From Carettochelys insculpta (taxonomy: Eukaryota; Chordata; Testudines; Carettochelyidae), in the NCBI RefSeq assembly GCF_033958435.1, contig NC_134137.1, positions 109,006,501-109,070,500 on the forward strand: a DNA stretch of 64,000 nt, read 5' to 3'. Positions within the stretch are counted from its first letter, which is position 1, and each line of letters opens with the position of its first letter. Below the pieces are notes generated by a model. It was given only the letters and a program-made list of their open reading frames with translations. It made no database searches and was not told the origin of the DNA. Positions 1 through 11,609 of this stretch are shown piece after piece. A program made the position numbers and the translations under genes.

Positions 1-369
1 GCACAGTGATCAACGTGATCAAGGTCTGGAATAGTAAGGTTCATGTGGATGGCGACGGTAGCGATGATCTAAATAATAATGCACTGCATGGGGTGCCCTC
101 AGGGACGAATGTTGAGACAAACAGGTGCTTCTACAGTCAAAATATCTACTATCCCTAGAAGAACATGGTGATATGAGGGCTTCTGGAAATTTACCACCCC
201 TTCTAGTGAGCTGTCTCTGTAATCTGCAGAGTAATAGGAATGAGGAAATGATAATACATTGGTGTCTTGTAATAGTGATCCCTGTGATGGCAGGGTGGAC
301 TGGTGGGAAACAGTGTCCCTATAGTGACTTAGTTAAAGAACAAGAGCTGTGGTTCCCTGGGGGAACTCT

Positions 370-1480
370 TGTTTAGCGTTGGCTTTTCACGGTGCCATTG
401 GTGAGAACTGGTGCTGTGCCAGGGTTTGATGTTGCTCTCCTGGTGCTGGGACAGAGCACAGCACCGCATGTTCCTGTGGCACTGATGAAGGCTGTGTATC
501 AGCTGGTGCCGGCTGCGCACTCAGCACGGCAGCCACCGCTTGGACTGCCAGTGATGGCCATGCCACTGTTTCAGGCAATGCTGTTGCTGCGGGCACTTAA
601 GCTGCTTTTGCTGAGGTACGGCTTTTCGTTTTAGAAACAGAGATGAGCTTGGGCTTTTGTATGCCCAAAGTGCCTTGTTCATCTCCCGTGCTCACTCTGG
701 GCAGGGAGCACAAAGGGGAAGGCTTACTTTTTGCCTTAATCCCCAGTGAAGAAGGGGTAGTGTCCCTGGCAGAAGGGATGTTTCCTGGCATAGAAAGCCA
801 GTCTGGCAGTGGCTTGAAAGCTTTATCAAAGAGGCACATTTTTAGTCTCAGCTCCCTGTCCTTTCCAGCTCTTGTGGTTAGGTTCTTACAATGAGAGCAT
901 TTTGGAGGAATAGGAGCTTCTCCAAGGCAGTGAATACATTCCTCTGAGGTGGGCATAGGACTGCGGCACTTTGAACATTTTTTAAATCCGAGCGTTAAAG
1001 ATATTTTTATGTTCTTCTACTTTAATTTTGTTTTGTTTCTTCTGCTCTCTCCTTGTTCTTTTTTTTGTTTTTTTTTTTTACAAACAGGTCACATCAACAA
1101 ACTACGTATAAGGAATATGAAGCTATCGAGAAAGAAGGAAGTTCTTTTTTTTTTTGTAACTCACTTAAGTATGTTATAAACAAAAAACTATACATATAGA
1201 AATAAAGAACTAATAACTATAGACTAACTAAAGGCTAAGTATTCTCTATCTACAGGTCTGAAGGGAGAAGAGACAGCCAGGCTCCGTCTGCAGCTAAGGG
1301 AAGCTATAAAGGAACTGAGGAGAGACTGGGGCTGCACATGCTATCCCTAGTGGTGGGTATGGCATTTGCTGGGATTGCACATGTGCAGCCCAGCTGAGTG
1401 CTGCTAAGAAAAGTCTCCATCCTGTGGTGCTGGGTGAGTGCAACACCTACTGTGGAACACCCACCGGGACAGCACTCGAA
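370..1480 (-). mobile_element. DIRS-like retroelement fragment
   Basis: The minus-strand reading frame 956-597 (119 residues) begins near a paired-cysteine stretch, CIHCLGEAPIPPKCSHC, then a basic region (TTRAGKDRELRLK), then a Ser/Pro-rich tail. This resembles the first ORF of reptile DIRS-type (tyrosine recombinase) elements as I remember them. Bases 1255-1480, including gggacagcactcgaagaacc, resemble a DIRS terminal region. No recombinase or RT is present, so the copy is truncated. The family call is from memory. Confidence 0.45.
597..956 (-). pseudogene. DIRS ORF1-like fragment with paired-Cys motif
   Basis: An open 119-codon frame from ATG. Two CxxC pairs lie around residues 8-22 and a Lys/Arg-rich segment follows. 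It probably encoded a nucleic-acid-binding gag-like protein of the retroelement. It lacks the rest of that ORF and sits in repeat DNA, so it is a relic rather than a host gene. Confidence 0.4.
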
Positions 1481-2905
1481 GAACCCTGATAAATTTTCTA
1501 ACCAAAATTTCCTTATACTCCTGAAATGATAAATATGGACAAAAAGTAGAAGGGGTTTGTATAAATTATAGTGAAAGCAAAGTCTAACATTATGGAAGAT
1601 AGGACAGTATCAGCATTAATGCGCTCATAACATGCTGTCCTTGCACTTTACCCATTTATATTCTTTGAGAATACAATACATTATTCTTTTGTGAGCATGT
1701 ACAGTAAATTGCCCCATATTACAGACTTTTATAGACAATCACAAACCCTAGAAGCCTATCATTGCTGGATTTAAAGCCATCTCAACACTCTTTTACCAAA
1801 AACCAAATAAAACCTCTCTCAACTCTCAGGAAACTTTAATTGATATAAAAGGAGAGAACTCTATCACATTCTCAGGTACAACTCAGAAGCATAAGAGGTT
1901 GCTGCTGGGGGAAAACCTCCGGTAACCTTACTGAAAAGGGGATCCTCCGAGTGATGTGGTTCAGTTTAAATGCAGAACGCCACTGGTTTAGATCAGTGAC
2001 TCTCAAACGTTTTGCCCCATGGCCCACCCCATTCATCACAAACCTTTCCACTGACCACCAGCCAACAGAATGTGTTTGCCTACCTCTAAATATCTTAAAT
2101 ACAAAATGATTCATATTAAGCTACTGGAGCATAAAATCATAAATACACAGCTATAACATAAGGCAGGCAAATATTTAGACCTTATGGTGTATATCATGTT
2201 AGTTTACCAAACTTAATTTTAAGTAAAATATTAACATGTCCAAAACAAAAGGTGTGAACGGTATCTTTACTTATGGCGGGGTGGGAAGCATTTTTTGGGT
2301 TGGGGGGGTCACACAACAGTGGAGAAAAAAAAACCCACAACTCCTCTTCCACAAAATTCACGGATGTGACCCTCAACTGAGACACATCACTCCCCTCATA
2401 CCACAATGCCACAGGGGTGGGGGAGGGAAGAGGAGAGGACCAAGGCTGAAGGTTTGTCACAGACCAGAGTAACTCTCCTGGGATCTCAGGGCTATGAGAT
2501 TTTTGTGAGCCTTCCTAGGCTCTGGGTGGAACTAAAAATGAAGGGTTCAGTGACTGGAAGGAAGCTGACCGGAGTGAGATGGGAGTGAAGGGTCTGGGTG
2601 GCCAATGGCAGGTACGTGTGAAAGGTCTGGACTGGAAGGAGGGTGCAAGAAGAGGGGTCTGGCCAATGAGCACCCCATAGCTCTGAGTGGTTCTTGTATC
2701 ACTGTTACTGAAATAAAATGAAAGAGGCTTTAAGTGCAGAAAAAAATAAGTTTTGTTTTTGTTTCAGGTGAAAGGTCTGGGCTAGAGGGAGGGTGCCAGT
2801 GGGGGCTGAGGGTGGGGGGCACTGGCCAAGAGTTTGAGGATACAGGTTAGCATGTGAGTTCTGAGTGGGCAGATGGTGCAAGAGTGGCGTAGGGGGTCTG
2901 GGTCT

Positions 2906-3600
2906 TGTCAGGGATTTTTATCCCTTGGGCATTATTGTCCCCGTGGGCCAGGGGAAACAAGCCTTTGGCCATTAAACATCATTACAGGTACAGGTAGAAT
3001 CTAAAGTCATATAGGCTGCCATTTAGCAGCCCCCTGTAAAGGTCACTCTGTGTCAGTTGGTTTCCCCGGTAACTTGAACTCATAAATAATTCATGACCTG
3101 AGATTCAAAATCCCGGCCTCTGATTGGGCACCTGTGGAGAGGTTCTAGAAACTTCCACAGGCTGGAGAACCTGGTTAAAAACCATGGACAAGATCATGAA
3201 TATTAAAATCAAATCATAAATCATGCATGAGAACACCAAATAAAAGGCGGCGCAGCACAGCATCCAGAGTCAGTCTGGGGAGGTCAGTCAGTCTGGGCGC
3301 AGCACAGCAGTGAAGACGACTTTTCGAAGAGCTCCTAATTCAGAAGAGCTGAAATCAAAGCAGCATCTGCCTCTAGGCAGTGCTGCCCAGAGCTGATCAC
3401 TGCAGCTCAGCCTGCCTCAGGCTGAGCTGTGAGGTGGTGCTGCCGCCTGAAGACTTTGCGAAGAGCTCCTGACTTTGCTAAGAGCTCCTGAGGCAGCACC
3501 AGCAGTGTCCATCAGCTGCTGTGGTGCCAGCCCCCATCTTTACCTCAGCGACCACAGCGATGAGGGAGCAACAAGCAGGCCCTGAGGTGAATCAGTCGGG
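2906..3600 (+). mobile_element. Possible LTR-like segment
   Basis: Begins TGTCAGGGATTTTTATCC and has AATAAA-like sequence followed by a GC-rich run (about 3238), a layout seen in LTRs. I cannot find the matching end, a primer-binding site or a second LTR, so this is only a candidate. Confidence 0.25.
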
Positions 3601-3773
3601 TGGCGAACTGGCCTTATCACTAGGGTGAGGTACTGCGTACCCGGCTGTGAGGCCCAGGGTCTGCCATTCAAGCGGCACCCTCGCTCCCGCCGCCACCCAC
3701 CATTTTGCGGCGTCGACGCCATCTTCCAGACGAGACCTACCTACCTGACTGGGACTGCAGCGACGGACACGTA

Positions 3774-3841
3774 AACTACCACAGGCCTGAGGCCTAGCCC
3801 AGGCCATTTGAACTACCACAGGCCTGAGGCCTAGCCCAGGC
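3774..3841. repeat. 37-bp tandem duplication
   Basis: Two near-identical copies of a unit beginning aactaccacaggcctgaggc, at 3774-3810 and 3811-3841 (the second incomplete). A local duplication inside the repeat-rich block. Confidence 0.8.
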
Positions 3842-6031
3842 TGTTCTCTCAGACAACTCAATACTTTGGGCATTGTGTCCCCACATCGGGGGGTTCGGGG
3901 TCGCGACCCGGACCGCGCCCTTCCAGGGCCAAGGAGGGGCCACACCCAGGGGCTCGACCCCAAGGCCGGGCCTAACTGCCCAGATTAAAATTACTAACTT
4001 GAGAACTGCACACTTGTATTAATAGTTTTATAGTTATAGTTTAAATCAGTTAAATTGGTTGCCTAGTTAGTAGTAGTAGCCAGATATATGTACTTGTTAA
4101 CTTAAGGTGCAGGTGAACTGACCCAGTGGAGGTTTAACCTCCCGGTTTCCCTACCTAATTCCCTTACCTATCCCTATCCTCCAAGCCCCAGCTGGGGAGG
4201 TTTCAAATTCCTCACTCAGTTGGGAGGAGGCCCTAGCAGGCAGAGCCCTAGGTTCTCCAATAGGCTGGCCTAGAAAACCAGCCAGGGTGTAAAGGAGGAA
4301 GGCATACTGACCTTCCCCTGCCCGGAGCTAAAATTAACTCAAATTCCTATACCTCTTTCCTTTTTCTTTCCTTCTAACTACCTTTTTACCTCCATCCTAT
4401 TAAAGATAACCATACAGGTCTGCCTTATGGAGTCTTTACTACTTATTATTATTGTAAGTGTTTAAGCAATATATTAGTTGTTACAGTTTAATATAGAAGT
4501 AGTAGCTATAAGTGTTTAACAAAGTACAAAGCTTGTTCAAAAACGTTATAATGAATTGCCTTATGTGTCTGTTTTACATGTGTTGTTGCCTTTTCGCATG
4601 TTGTTGGTTTTGTTAATAAATATTGTAGTTGTTTGTATCTTCCAAGCCTTCCTCTCCTTGTCTCACCCTCCATCCTAAGAGCCAGCCTCCTGCCTGCCAG
4701 GGAAAAACCTCTCAGCCTCTCACGCAGTGGTATAGGGCAAGTGCACATTCCCGCGGCCTCCTGCCGGAGGTGGGTGGGAGCAGTCTGCAGAGGGGCGGGG
4801 CGACCTCTACTCATCGCTGGGTCTCCGCTGTCCCCTCCTTGTTCCATTCTCTAGGCCTTCTGAGGATCCAGACGGGTCACTGGTGTGGGGTTAGTGACCA
4901 TTGCTCACAACTGCCTGCACCGACAGGTCTTGGTGGGAGGGGTTATATGAGGAAGATGGGATGGGAGTTCTGGGCATCAGTGGGTGCTTACCTGGCTCTA
5001 TGCCCCCATCCACTCCCAGGCATCAGCCCCCATGGATCAAAGGGAGCAGCAGGGAAAGCCTCCAGGTGAGTGGTTTCCCATGCCACTATTCTCCCACGCA
5101 AGGGAGAGGGTGTGGCAGTGCACAGAGGGGATTCCTCCCCTTGTGAGTGGGATCCAGGCCATGAGGTTTAGGGTCCCTGCCCCCCCAACAGCAGGAAACC
5201 AGTGCTGACGCACCAAGTTTGCGGGGGTGAAGCAGGGTGGACCGGAGTGGCAGTATGTACTCCCAGATGCAGGGGGTGGGGTGGGGAGGGTCCAGAGGCC
5301 CCAGCCCCAAGGCCAAGGCCCACCTGCAAGATGATGATAGACCACAAGTAGTCTGTGGAACACATTTTGAGAATGACTGGTCTACAATCTAGGGGAAAAG
5401 CAAATTCAAATTTTCTTCTGCACTTGAACTCTCATTTCATTTCAACAACAGCGATACAAGAACCAATCAGAGCCATGAGGTACTCATTGGCCAGAGCCCC
5501 CTTCTATTTTAGCCCTTTTTATTCCCTTCCAAAGCCAAGAGTGGGGGCCTGGTGTCTGGGCAGCCCAGGGTCTCCATAAAAATTGCCCAGGCTCGCGCCT
5601 GGAGAGATACTCCAGCATCGCTTAACAGCGTTGAACCAACACGGGAGGCAATAGATACTGGTTATAAGCTCATGCTCGATTGGCGTAGTGAATGAGCGCC
5701 AGTGGTTGCTTCCGATGATGGGAGAGATCATCGCATCTCACTGGACAGTCACCGCCAGCCTTAAGCAGCCCCCAGCCAGTAGGGTACTGTTTCGCCACAG
5801 TTCGCTTGCCTCACTGGCTGCATGAGACTTAAGGTTCCCAAACCTGACAAGTGACTGAAATGAGCGCCAGACAAACCAACAAGAAAATTATTAAGAAAAG
5901 GAAAGCATCAAAGTTTCAAGCTTGCTTGTTGGAATGTACGGAACATGTTGACTGGTTTGACTGAAGATCTTCAGGACATCAGCAACATCTGAAAGACTGC
6001 TGTCATCAACGAGGAACTGAAGAGGCTCCAA

Positions 6032-7285
6032 GTGGACATCGCCACTTTGCAGGAGATGCGACTTGCAGCTTCAGGATCCCTAAAGGAAAAGGGCTACACC
6101 TTTTTCTGGCAGGTCAAAGGCCAAGAGGAACCCAGGGAGTACGGTGTCGGCTTTGCCATCAGAAACACTCTTCTGCAAATGGTGGAACTAGTCACAGGCG
6201 GATCAGAAAGACTCCTTCAGGTCAAACTTCAAACCTGCGCTGGTCCCATCCACCTGATCAGCGCTTATGCTCCAACTCTGAACGCCACACCAGAAGCAAA
6301 GGACAAGTTCTACAACGAACTCAGTGCCGCAATAGTGCAAATACCTGCTCGTGAACAATTGTACCTTTTGGGTGACTTCAATGCAAGAATTGGAGCCGAT
6401 CATGACTCACGGCCCTCTTGCCTAGGTCACTTTGGTGTGGGAAAAATGAATGACAACAGACAGCGTCTCCTTGAACTTTGCACGTACCACAATCTGTGCA
6501 TCACAAACACATTTTTCCAAACCAAGCCACAGCACAGAGTGTCATGGAGACACCCATGCTCGAAACACTGGCACCAATTAGACTTGGTCATCACCAGATG
6601 CAACAACCTCAAAAACATCCTCCTGACACACAGCTACAACAGTGCCGACTGCGATACAGATCATTCGCTAGTCTGCTCCAAGCTCAAGCTGAGACCCAAG
6701 AAGCTGCACCATTCTAAACCAACTGGAAGGCCCCGCACTGATGCCAGAAAGACAGCAAACTCAGAAAAAGCTGAAGTGTTCAGAGACACCCTTGAGGAGA
6801 ATCTGCACAGCAGCCCTGGGGGTGCTGATGCGACATCCAAATGGCAGCATCTGAGGGACACAATCTACAATATGGCCTTGTCAGTGTTTGGAAGAAGAGC
6901 TGGAAACACAAACGACTGGTTCGAAGCTAACTCCGATGAGATGATTTCAGTCATCGAAAAGAAGCGCGCTGCACTTCTGGAGTATAAACGCTCACCAAGT
7001 CAGAGTACCCAGCAAGCACTCAGAGTAGCCAGAAAAATAGTACAGCAGACAGCCAGGTGCTGGGCCAACAACTACTGGCTTAAGCTATGCAGCAGTATCC
7101 AGACCTATGCTGACTCTGGTAATCTCAGGGGAATGTACGAGGGCACAAAGGCGGCAATGGGACCCATCCAGAACAAGACGGCACCTCTGAAATCCCAATC
7201 TGGTGAAGTCATCACTGACAAAGCCAAACAGATGGAGCGATGGGTACTACTCCGGGCTGTACTCATGCGAGAACACTGTGGTTGA
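6032..7285 (+). pseudogene. LINE endonuclease domain and linker
   Basis: 417-codon frame. AP-endonuclease motifs appear in order: LQEMR near residue 8 (the metal-binding Glu), SAYAP, GDFNARIG (bases 6371-6394), the RVSWRHP...HQLDLVI region and DCDTDHSLV (about 6650-6675), which carries the catalytic Asp-His. The domain would nick target DNA to prime reverse transcription. Upstream sequence (NVRNMLTGL-like, about 5933-5960) suggests the true start lies before 6032 in a frame now broken. Confidence 0.85.
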
Positions 7286-7431
7286 TACAGCCCTCAAATG
7301 CTGTCGAGCTCCTGTCAGTCATGGACGAGCTGGACCAGGAACCAACTGTGGTCGAATTGAAGAAAGCTATTTGACAGCACTGCAGTAGGAAAGGCCCCAG
7401 GCCAGGATGGTATACCACCAGAGGTAATCAA

Positions 7432-8840
7432 GTGTACTGTACTGGAGAGAAGGTGAGGTTCCACAGGATATGTGGGACGCCAACATTGCAACCTTGTATA
7501 AGAACAAAAGGAGACAGAAGTGACTGCAACAATTACCATGGAATCTCCCTCCTCAGTATCACTGGTAAATTGTTCGCTCATGTCATCCTCAGCAGACTCC
7601 AGAAGCTCGCTGAGGGGGTGTATCCTGAATCCCAGTGCGGATTCCGCGCCCAGAGATATACCATTTACATGATCTTCTCCCTGAGGCAGCTGCAGGAGAA
7701 ACGCAGGGAGCAGAGGAAGTTACTCTATGTCACCTTCATCGACCTGACCAAGGCTTTCGACTCAGTCAGTAGGGATGGACTGTTTAAATTGCTCCACAAG
7801 GTAGGCTGTCCACCACGGTTACTCAAGATGATCCAGTCTTTCCACGAAGACACGAGAGGAACCATCCAATATGACAGCACATCATTGGATGCCTTCAGCA
7901 TCAGGAATGGCATCAAACAAGGATTCGTCCTTGCTCTGACATTGTTCGGGATCTTGTTCACACTCCTCCTGAAGCACGCCTTTGGATCCTCAACAGAGGG
8001 CATTTTTTTTGCACACAAGATCTGATGGGAAACTTGTTTAATCTTGCAAGGCTGAAGGCTAAGTCTAAGGTGCAGGAAGTGCTCATTAGAGACATGCTGT
8101 TCGCAGATGACACTGCTGTAGTGACACACACAGAAGGCCAGCTTCAACAACTGCTGGATCAGTTCTCCAAAGCATGCAAGGACTTCGGGCTTACCATCAG
8201 CCTCGAGAAGACAAACGTACTTGGTCAAGACGTTGCTGAACCTCCATCAATCAGCACTGACAGTTACACGCTAGAGGTCATCCACGAGTTTACTTACCTC
8301 GGGTCCACCATCCCTGACACCCTGTCGCTGGAGTCTGAGCTAAACAGGAGGATTGGAAAAGCAGCCACAACTCTGTTCAAACTTAGCAAGAGAGTGTGGA
8401 ACAACAACAAGCTGTACACTCACACCAAAATGCAAGTCTACAGAGCCTGCATCCTCAGCACCCTCCTCTACAGCAGCGAGTCTTGGACCTTGTATGCCCG
8501 CCAGGAAAAGAAGCTGAATGTCTTCCAATTGCGCTGCCTCAGGAGCATTCTTGGGATATCATGGAAGGACAGAGTGCCAAACAACGCCGCCCTCGAGCAA
8601 GCTGGAATTCCAACCATGCATACCCTCCTCAGGCAGCGGCAGCTCCGCTGGCTTAGTCACGTCCACAGGATGAATTATGGAAGGATCCCAAAAGATATCC
8701 TGTACAGTGAGCCAGCCTCTGGCAAAAGACCTCCTGGACGCCCCCAGTTGCGCTACAAAGATGTCTGTAAGAGGGACCTCAAGGAGGTAGACATCAACCC
8801 AGATAGTTGGGAAGAGCTGGTAGACGACCGCAGCAGCTGA
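7432..8840 (+). pseudogene. LINE reverse transcriptase, frameshifted
   Basis: Two frames (7432-8025 and 8025-8840) joined by a one-base shift near 8030. RT signatures: GISLLSITGKL, FIDLTKAFDSVSRDGLF (catalytic Asp at 7741), GIKQGFVLALTLFGILF (the usual QGC and APTLFG changed) and MLFADDTAVV (catalytic Asp pair at about 8106). About 20 residues before the RT appear deleted near 7438. The stop at 8838-8840 replaces a Trp of the family. Confidence 0.85.
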
Positions 8841-9107
8841 AAGCAGGAACTACACAGGGGCCTTCAGAAGGGCGAGATGAAGATCAGACAGCTGGCAGAG
8901 GAGAAGCGAGGCTGTAGAAAGGACAGCAAGGACCTGCCAGACACGCACTACATATGTAGCAAGGACTGTCACTCTCGTATGGGCCTCCACAGTCAGTCAA
9001 CACTGCAAATGACAATCTTAAATGGAGTTATGAAGGGCGCGATCCATAGTCTACGCAGACTGAAGGATGCCTGCCTTATTCCCTTCTCTAAAAACATTGT
9101 CTCCTAG
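8841..9107 (+). pseudogene. LINE C-terminal Cys/His region
   Basis: Continues in the same frame after the nonsense codon: a basic segment and then HYICSKDCHSRMGLHSQS, a degraded CCHC/C2H2-like nucleic-acid-binding finger typical of the end of this LINE family. Confidence 0.65.
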
Positions 9108-9115
9108 TACACAAA

Positions 9116-10280
9116 ATTCAGAAGACTATAGCTCTGGTATTTTTCATGAGTTCAATGAGCTTCATAAAATTTCAAGTGACTGGCTCCACATTATGAAAAC
9201 TGTATGTATTTAAGCAGTCTCACAGCAAACATTGCAGCGTTGAAGCAGATAACTAGTTTGATGTGTAAAAAGCTTTTTATATGTATATAATAAATATCCT
9301 GCTGGGGTTCCCCCTATAAAATCTTCTGATAGGACAAAATTAAGCCTGAAGTGATAGTTCCATATATGGTGTCATGCCACTTCTTGATCATTTACATAGT
9401 TTCACAGTCATTTATAAAAGTTTTCCTTATGTGGGACAACCAGAGCTGTCCCATCCATAGAACAAGGTGAGGCGATTGTACCAAACTCCATGCTTTTGGG
9501 GGGCCCCCACGGCAGCCACTCCAGCCATCCTAAGGATGGGAAGGGGAATTACCTGAGGCAGGATGTGGTGGTGGACACCAGCAGCAGGGGGTTGCCTCCC
9601 TCTGCCCCATCACAATGCAGCATAAGCGGGAGCCTGCTCCACCGCATGCTCCAAGCCCGCTGAGCCCCATTTCTCCACAGCACTGGAAAGTGACTGGTGC
9701 TCCTAGCCACTTGTGGAGAAGTAGAACTCAGCGGGCTCAGAGGGTGCGGTGGAGCAAGGGAGGCTGCCGCTCACATTGCATGGCAACTGCAGGGGGAAGG
9801 CAAGGGGAGGTGACCGACTGCCTGTTACCATCCCCGTGCCTCTGCCCCAGAATGGCAGAGGGTCAGGAGGCAGGATGGAGGGTGAAGTGGGGAAGGGATG
9901 GGGCTTGAGGCACAGAGGATTGCCCAGACCCTCCGCCCTCCTGTCCCCTGTAGGACAACCATACTCCTGTACAAACTCATCTAAATTTAGCTATTCAACT
10001 ATCCCTTCCCCAAAATGTTAATTGTTCCCAAAGAACATACCCACTCTTTAGAAAATAGGGCAGGAATAAAGCAGCACTCTGACATAGTGGCGTAACATAA
10101 ATGGGCAAGAGTACTTGGAAAAGTGTAAAAGTTCATGTTTTCACATCCCACATATCTGCTGCACTGTCCCATTTTACTGGGCTTATTGCACACTATCGAA
10201 GATTAGATTTTTATTTACTCCTTCCTTACAGAACACATTATTTTTGTCTTTTGCTATTTAATCACAAAAGATTTTGCAAG
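9116..10280. other. No gene seen
   Basis: AT-rich DNA with a GC-rich insert at about 9440-9965. The insert is bracketed by the short direct repeat ggacaacca, which might be a target duplication of an unidentified element. Confidence 0.3.
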
Positions 10281-11408
10281 AACAACAAGAAGTCCTGTGG
10301 CACCTTATACACTAACAGATATTTTGGATCATAAGCTTTCCTGGGCAAAGACCCACTTCATCAGATGCATGAGTGGGTGGGGGGGGGGTTCAGAGGGCTA
10401 TTTAAAGAATGGGGTCCCGGAAAAAGGGAGGGCCAGAGCTGACAAGGTCTATTCAGTCAGGGTGGAAAAGGCCCATCATCAGTAGTCTGTATGAACAGAG
10501 GAAAAAACAGGTCAGATAAGACAGGTGGGAGATATCGTCCACTGTCAGTCTAATGTGGAGGTGTTAACACCTAGGGCAGAGAAGCTTCTTTTGTAAGGTG
10601 CAAGCCATTCCCAGTCTCTGTTTAATCCATGGTTAATGGAGTCAAATTTGCAAATAAATTGCAGCTCAGAGATTTCTCTCTCCATTTGATTTTTGAAATT
10701 TCTTTGTTTCAGGACTGCCACCCTCAAATCTGCTACTGAGTGTCCAGGGAGATTGAAGTATTCCCGCACAGGCTTCTGCACATTACCGTTCCTGCTGTCT
10801 GATTTATGTCCATTTATTCTTTTATGTAAAGACTGTCCAGTTTGGCCAATGTAAATTCCAGTGGGGCATTGCTGGCACGTGATGGCATATATTTTATTCG
10901 TAGATATACAGGTAAAGGAGCCCCTGATGATATGGTTGAGAACTGAGGAAGCGTTGTTCCAGGTCAGCCATAAAGATGATTCAAATCAGTGGCACTGCTA
11001 TGGGCACCCACATGGCCCCACAGTATGCCAACATGAGACTCGGAGTGGCTTGCACCCTACAAAAGAAGCTTCTCTGCCCTAGGTGTTAACACCTCCACAT
11101 TAGACTGACAATGGACCATATCCCCCCCATCTTATCTGACCTGTTTTTCCCTCTCTCCATGCAGACTACTGATAACAGGCCTTTTCCACCCTGACTGAAT
11201 AGACCTTATCAGCTCTGGCCCTCCCTTTTACTGGGACCCCACTCTTTAAATACCCCTCTGAAACCCCCCACCCTCCAACTCATGCATCTGTTGTAGCAGG
11301 TCTTTGCCCACGAAAGCTTATGCTCCAAAATATCTGTTAGTCTATAAGGTGCCACAGGACTTCTTGTTGTTCTCGAAGATACAGACTAACACAGCTACCT
11401 CTCTGAAA
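10281..11408. mobile_element. Penelope-like element, head-to-head inverted pair
   Basis: The left arm (10281-10975) reads on the minus strand and the right arm (about 10977-11408) on the plus strand. Both end outward in the same tail (gtggcaccttata...cacttcatcagatgcatg on the left; its complement, with taacacagctacctctctga, on the right). The left arm encodes a GIY-YIG endonuclease. The right arm carries an RT piece, QISGTAMGTHMAPQYAN, then jumps to the tail. RT plus GIY-YIG defines Penelope-like elements, and inverted truncated copies are typical of them. Confidence 0.75.
10545..10949 (-). pseudogene. Penelope-like GIY-YIG endonuclease fragment
   Basis: Open on the minus strand to a stop at 10545. 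It shows paired cysteines (ITCQQCP) followed by GIYIGQTGQSLHKRINGHK, the GIY-YIG core with its Arg, then a long helical tail ending NTSTLD. A neighbouring frame just upstream (about 10975-10935) gives the RT motif IFMADLEQRFLSS, so a deletion or frameshift joins RT to endonuclease. Confidence 0.8.
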
Positions 11409-11454
11409 GGATTTTTCATGAGTGAAGCCACATATATATATAATTGGAGATATA

Positions 11455-11607
11455 CATCTCCTAGAACTGGAAGGGACCTCAGGAGGTCATCTAGTCCAAT
11501 CCCCTGCCCCCTCTGATACCTATTTGCTCTAATTAGCCTCCTCAAGGATTGAGCTTGCAACCCTGGGTTTAGCAGGCCAATGCTCAAACCACTGAGCTAT
11601 CCCTCCC
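11455..11607 (-). mobile_element. tRNA-derived SINE
   Basis: Read on the minus strand it starts agggatagctcagtggtttg (A-box-like), has gggttgcaagctcaatcc (B-box-like) and ends in a tail with ggtcccttccagttctagga. This matches the reptilian Pol III SINE with CR1-like tail. It is not a functional tRNA gene because no cloverleaf 3' half follows. Confidence 0.8.
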
Positions 11608-11609
11608 CA

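Larger units (their letters stand above)
1994..5379. mobile_element. hAT-type element (composite) with matching termini
   Basis: Starts CAGTGACTCTCAAAC and ends TTTTGAGAATGACTG, matching the hAT/Charlie-like terminus CAGTGGTTCTCAAAC. The flanks (gtttagat and gtctacaa) loosely agree as an 8-bp duplication. At 3.4 kb it contains no transposase I can read. The interior holds GC-rich DNA and other repeats, so either it is a large non-autonomous element or the two ends were joined by later insertions. Confidence 0.45.
5580..9115 (+). mobile_element. Non-LTR retrotransposon (LINE), near full length, inactive
   Basis: About 3.5 kb: a 5' leader (5580-6030), an AP-type endonuclease, a linker, a reverse transcriptase and a C-terminal Cys/His region in the standard order of a one-ORF LINE. 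The frame is broken by shifts between about 7230 and 7500 and near 8030, a stop at 8838-8840 and a degraded end. Its protein resembles a family very common in turtle, fish and cartilaginous-fish genomes. I cannot fix the clade (RTE-like or L2-like) from the sequence alone. No clean target duplication or poly-A tail is visible. Confidence 0.85.

Noticed and set aside
7725..8228. 167-codon minus-strand ORF
   Set aside because: Antisense shadow of the LINE reverse transcriptase.
11455..11607. tRNA gene
   Set aside because: Box A and B similarity comes from a SINE with a CR1-like tail; the same holds at 28296-28490 and 50021-50222.
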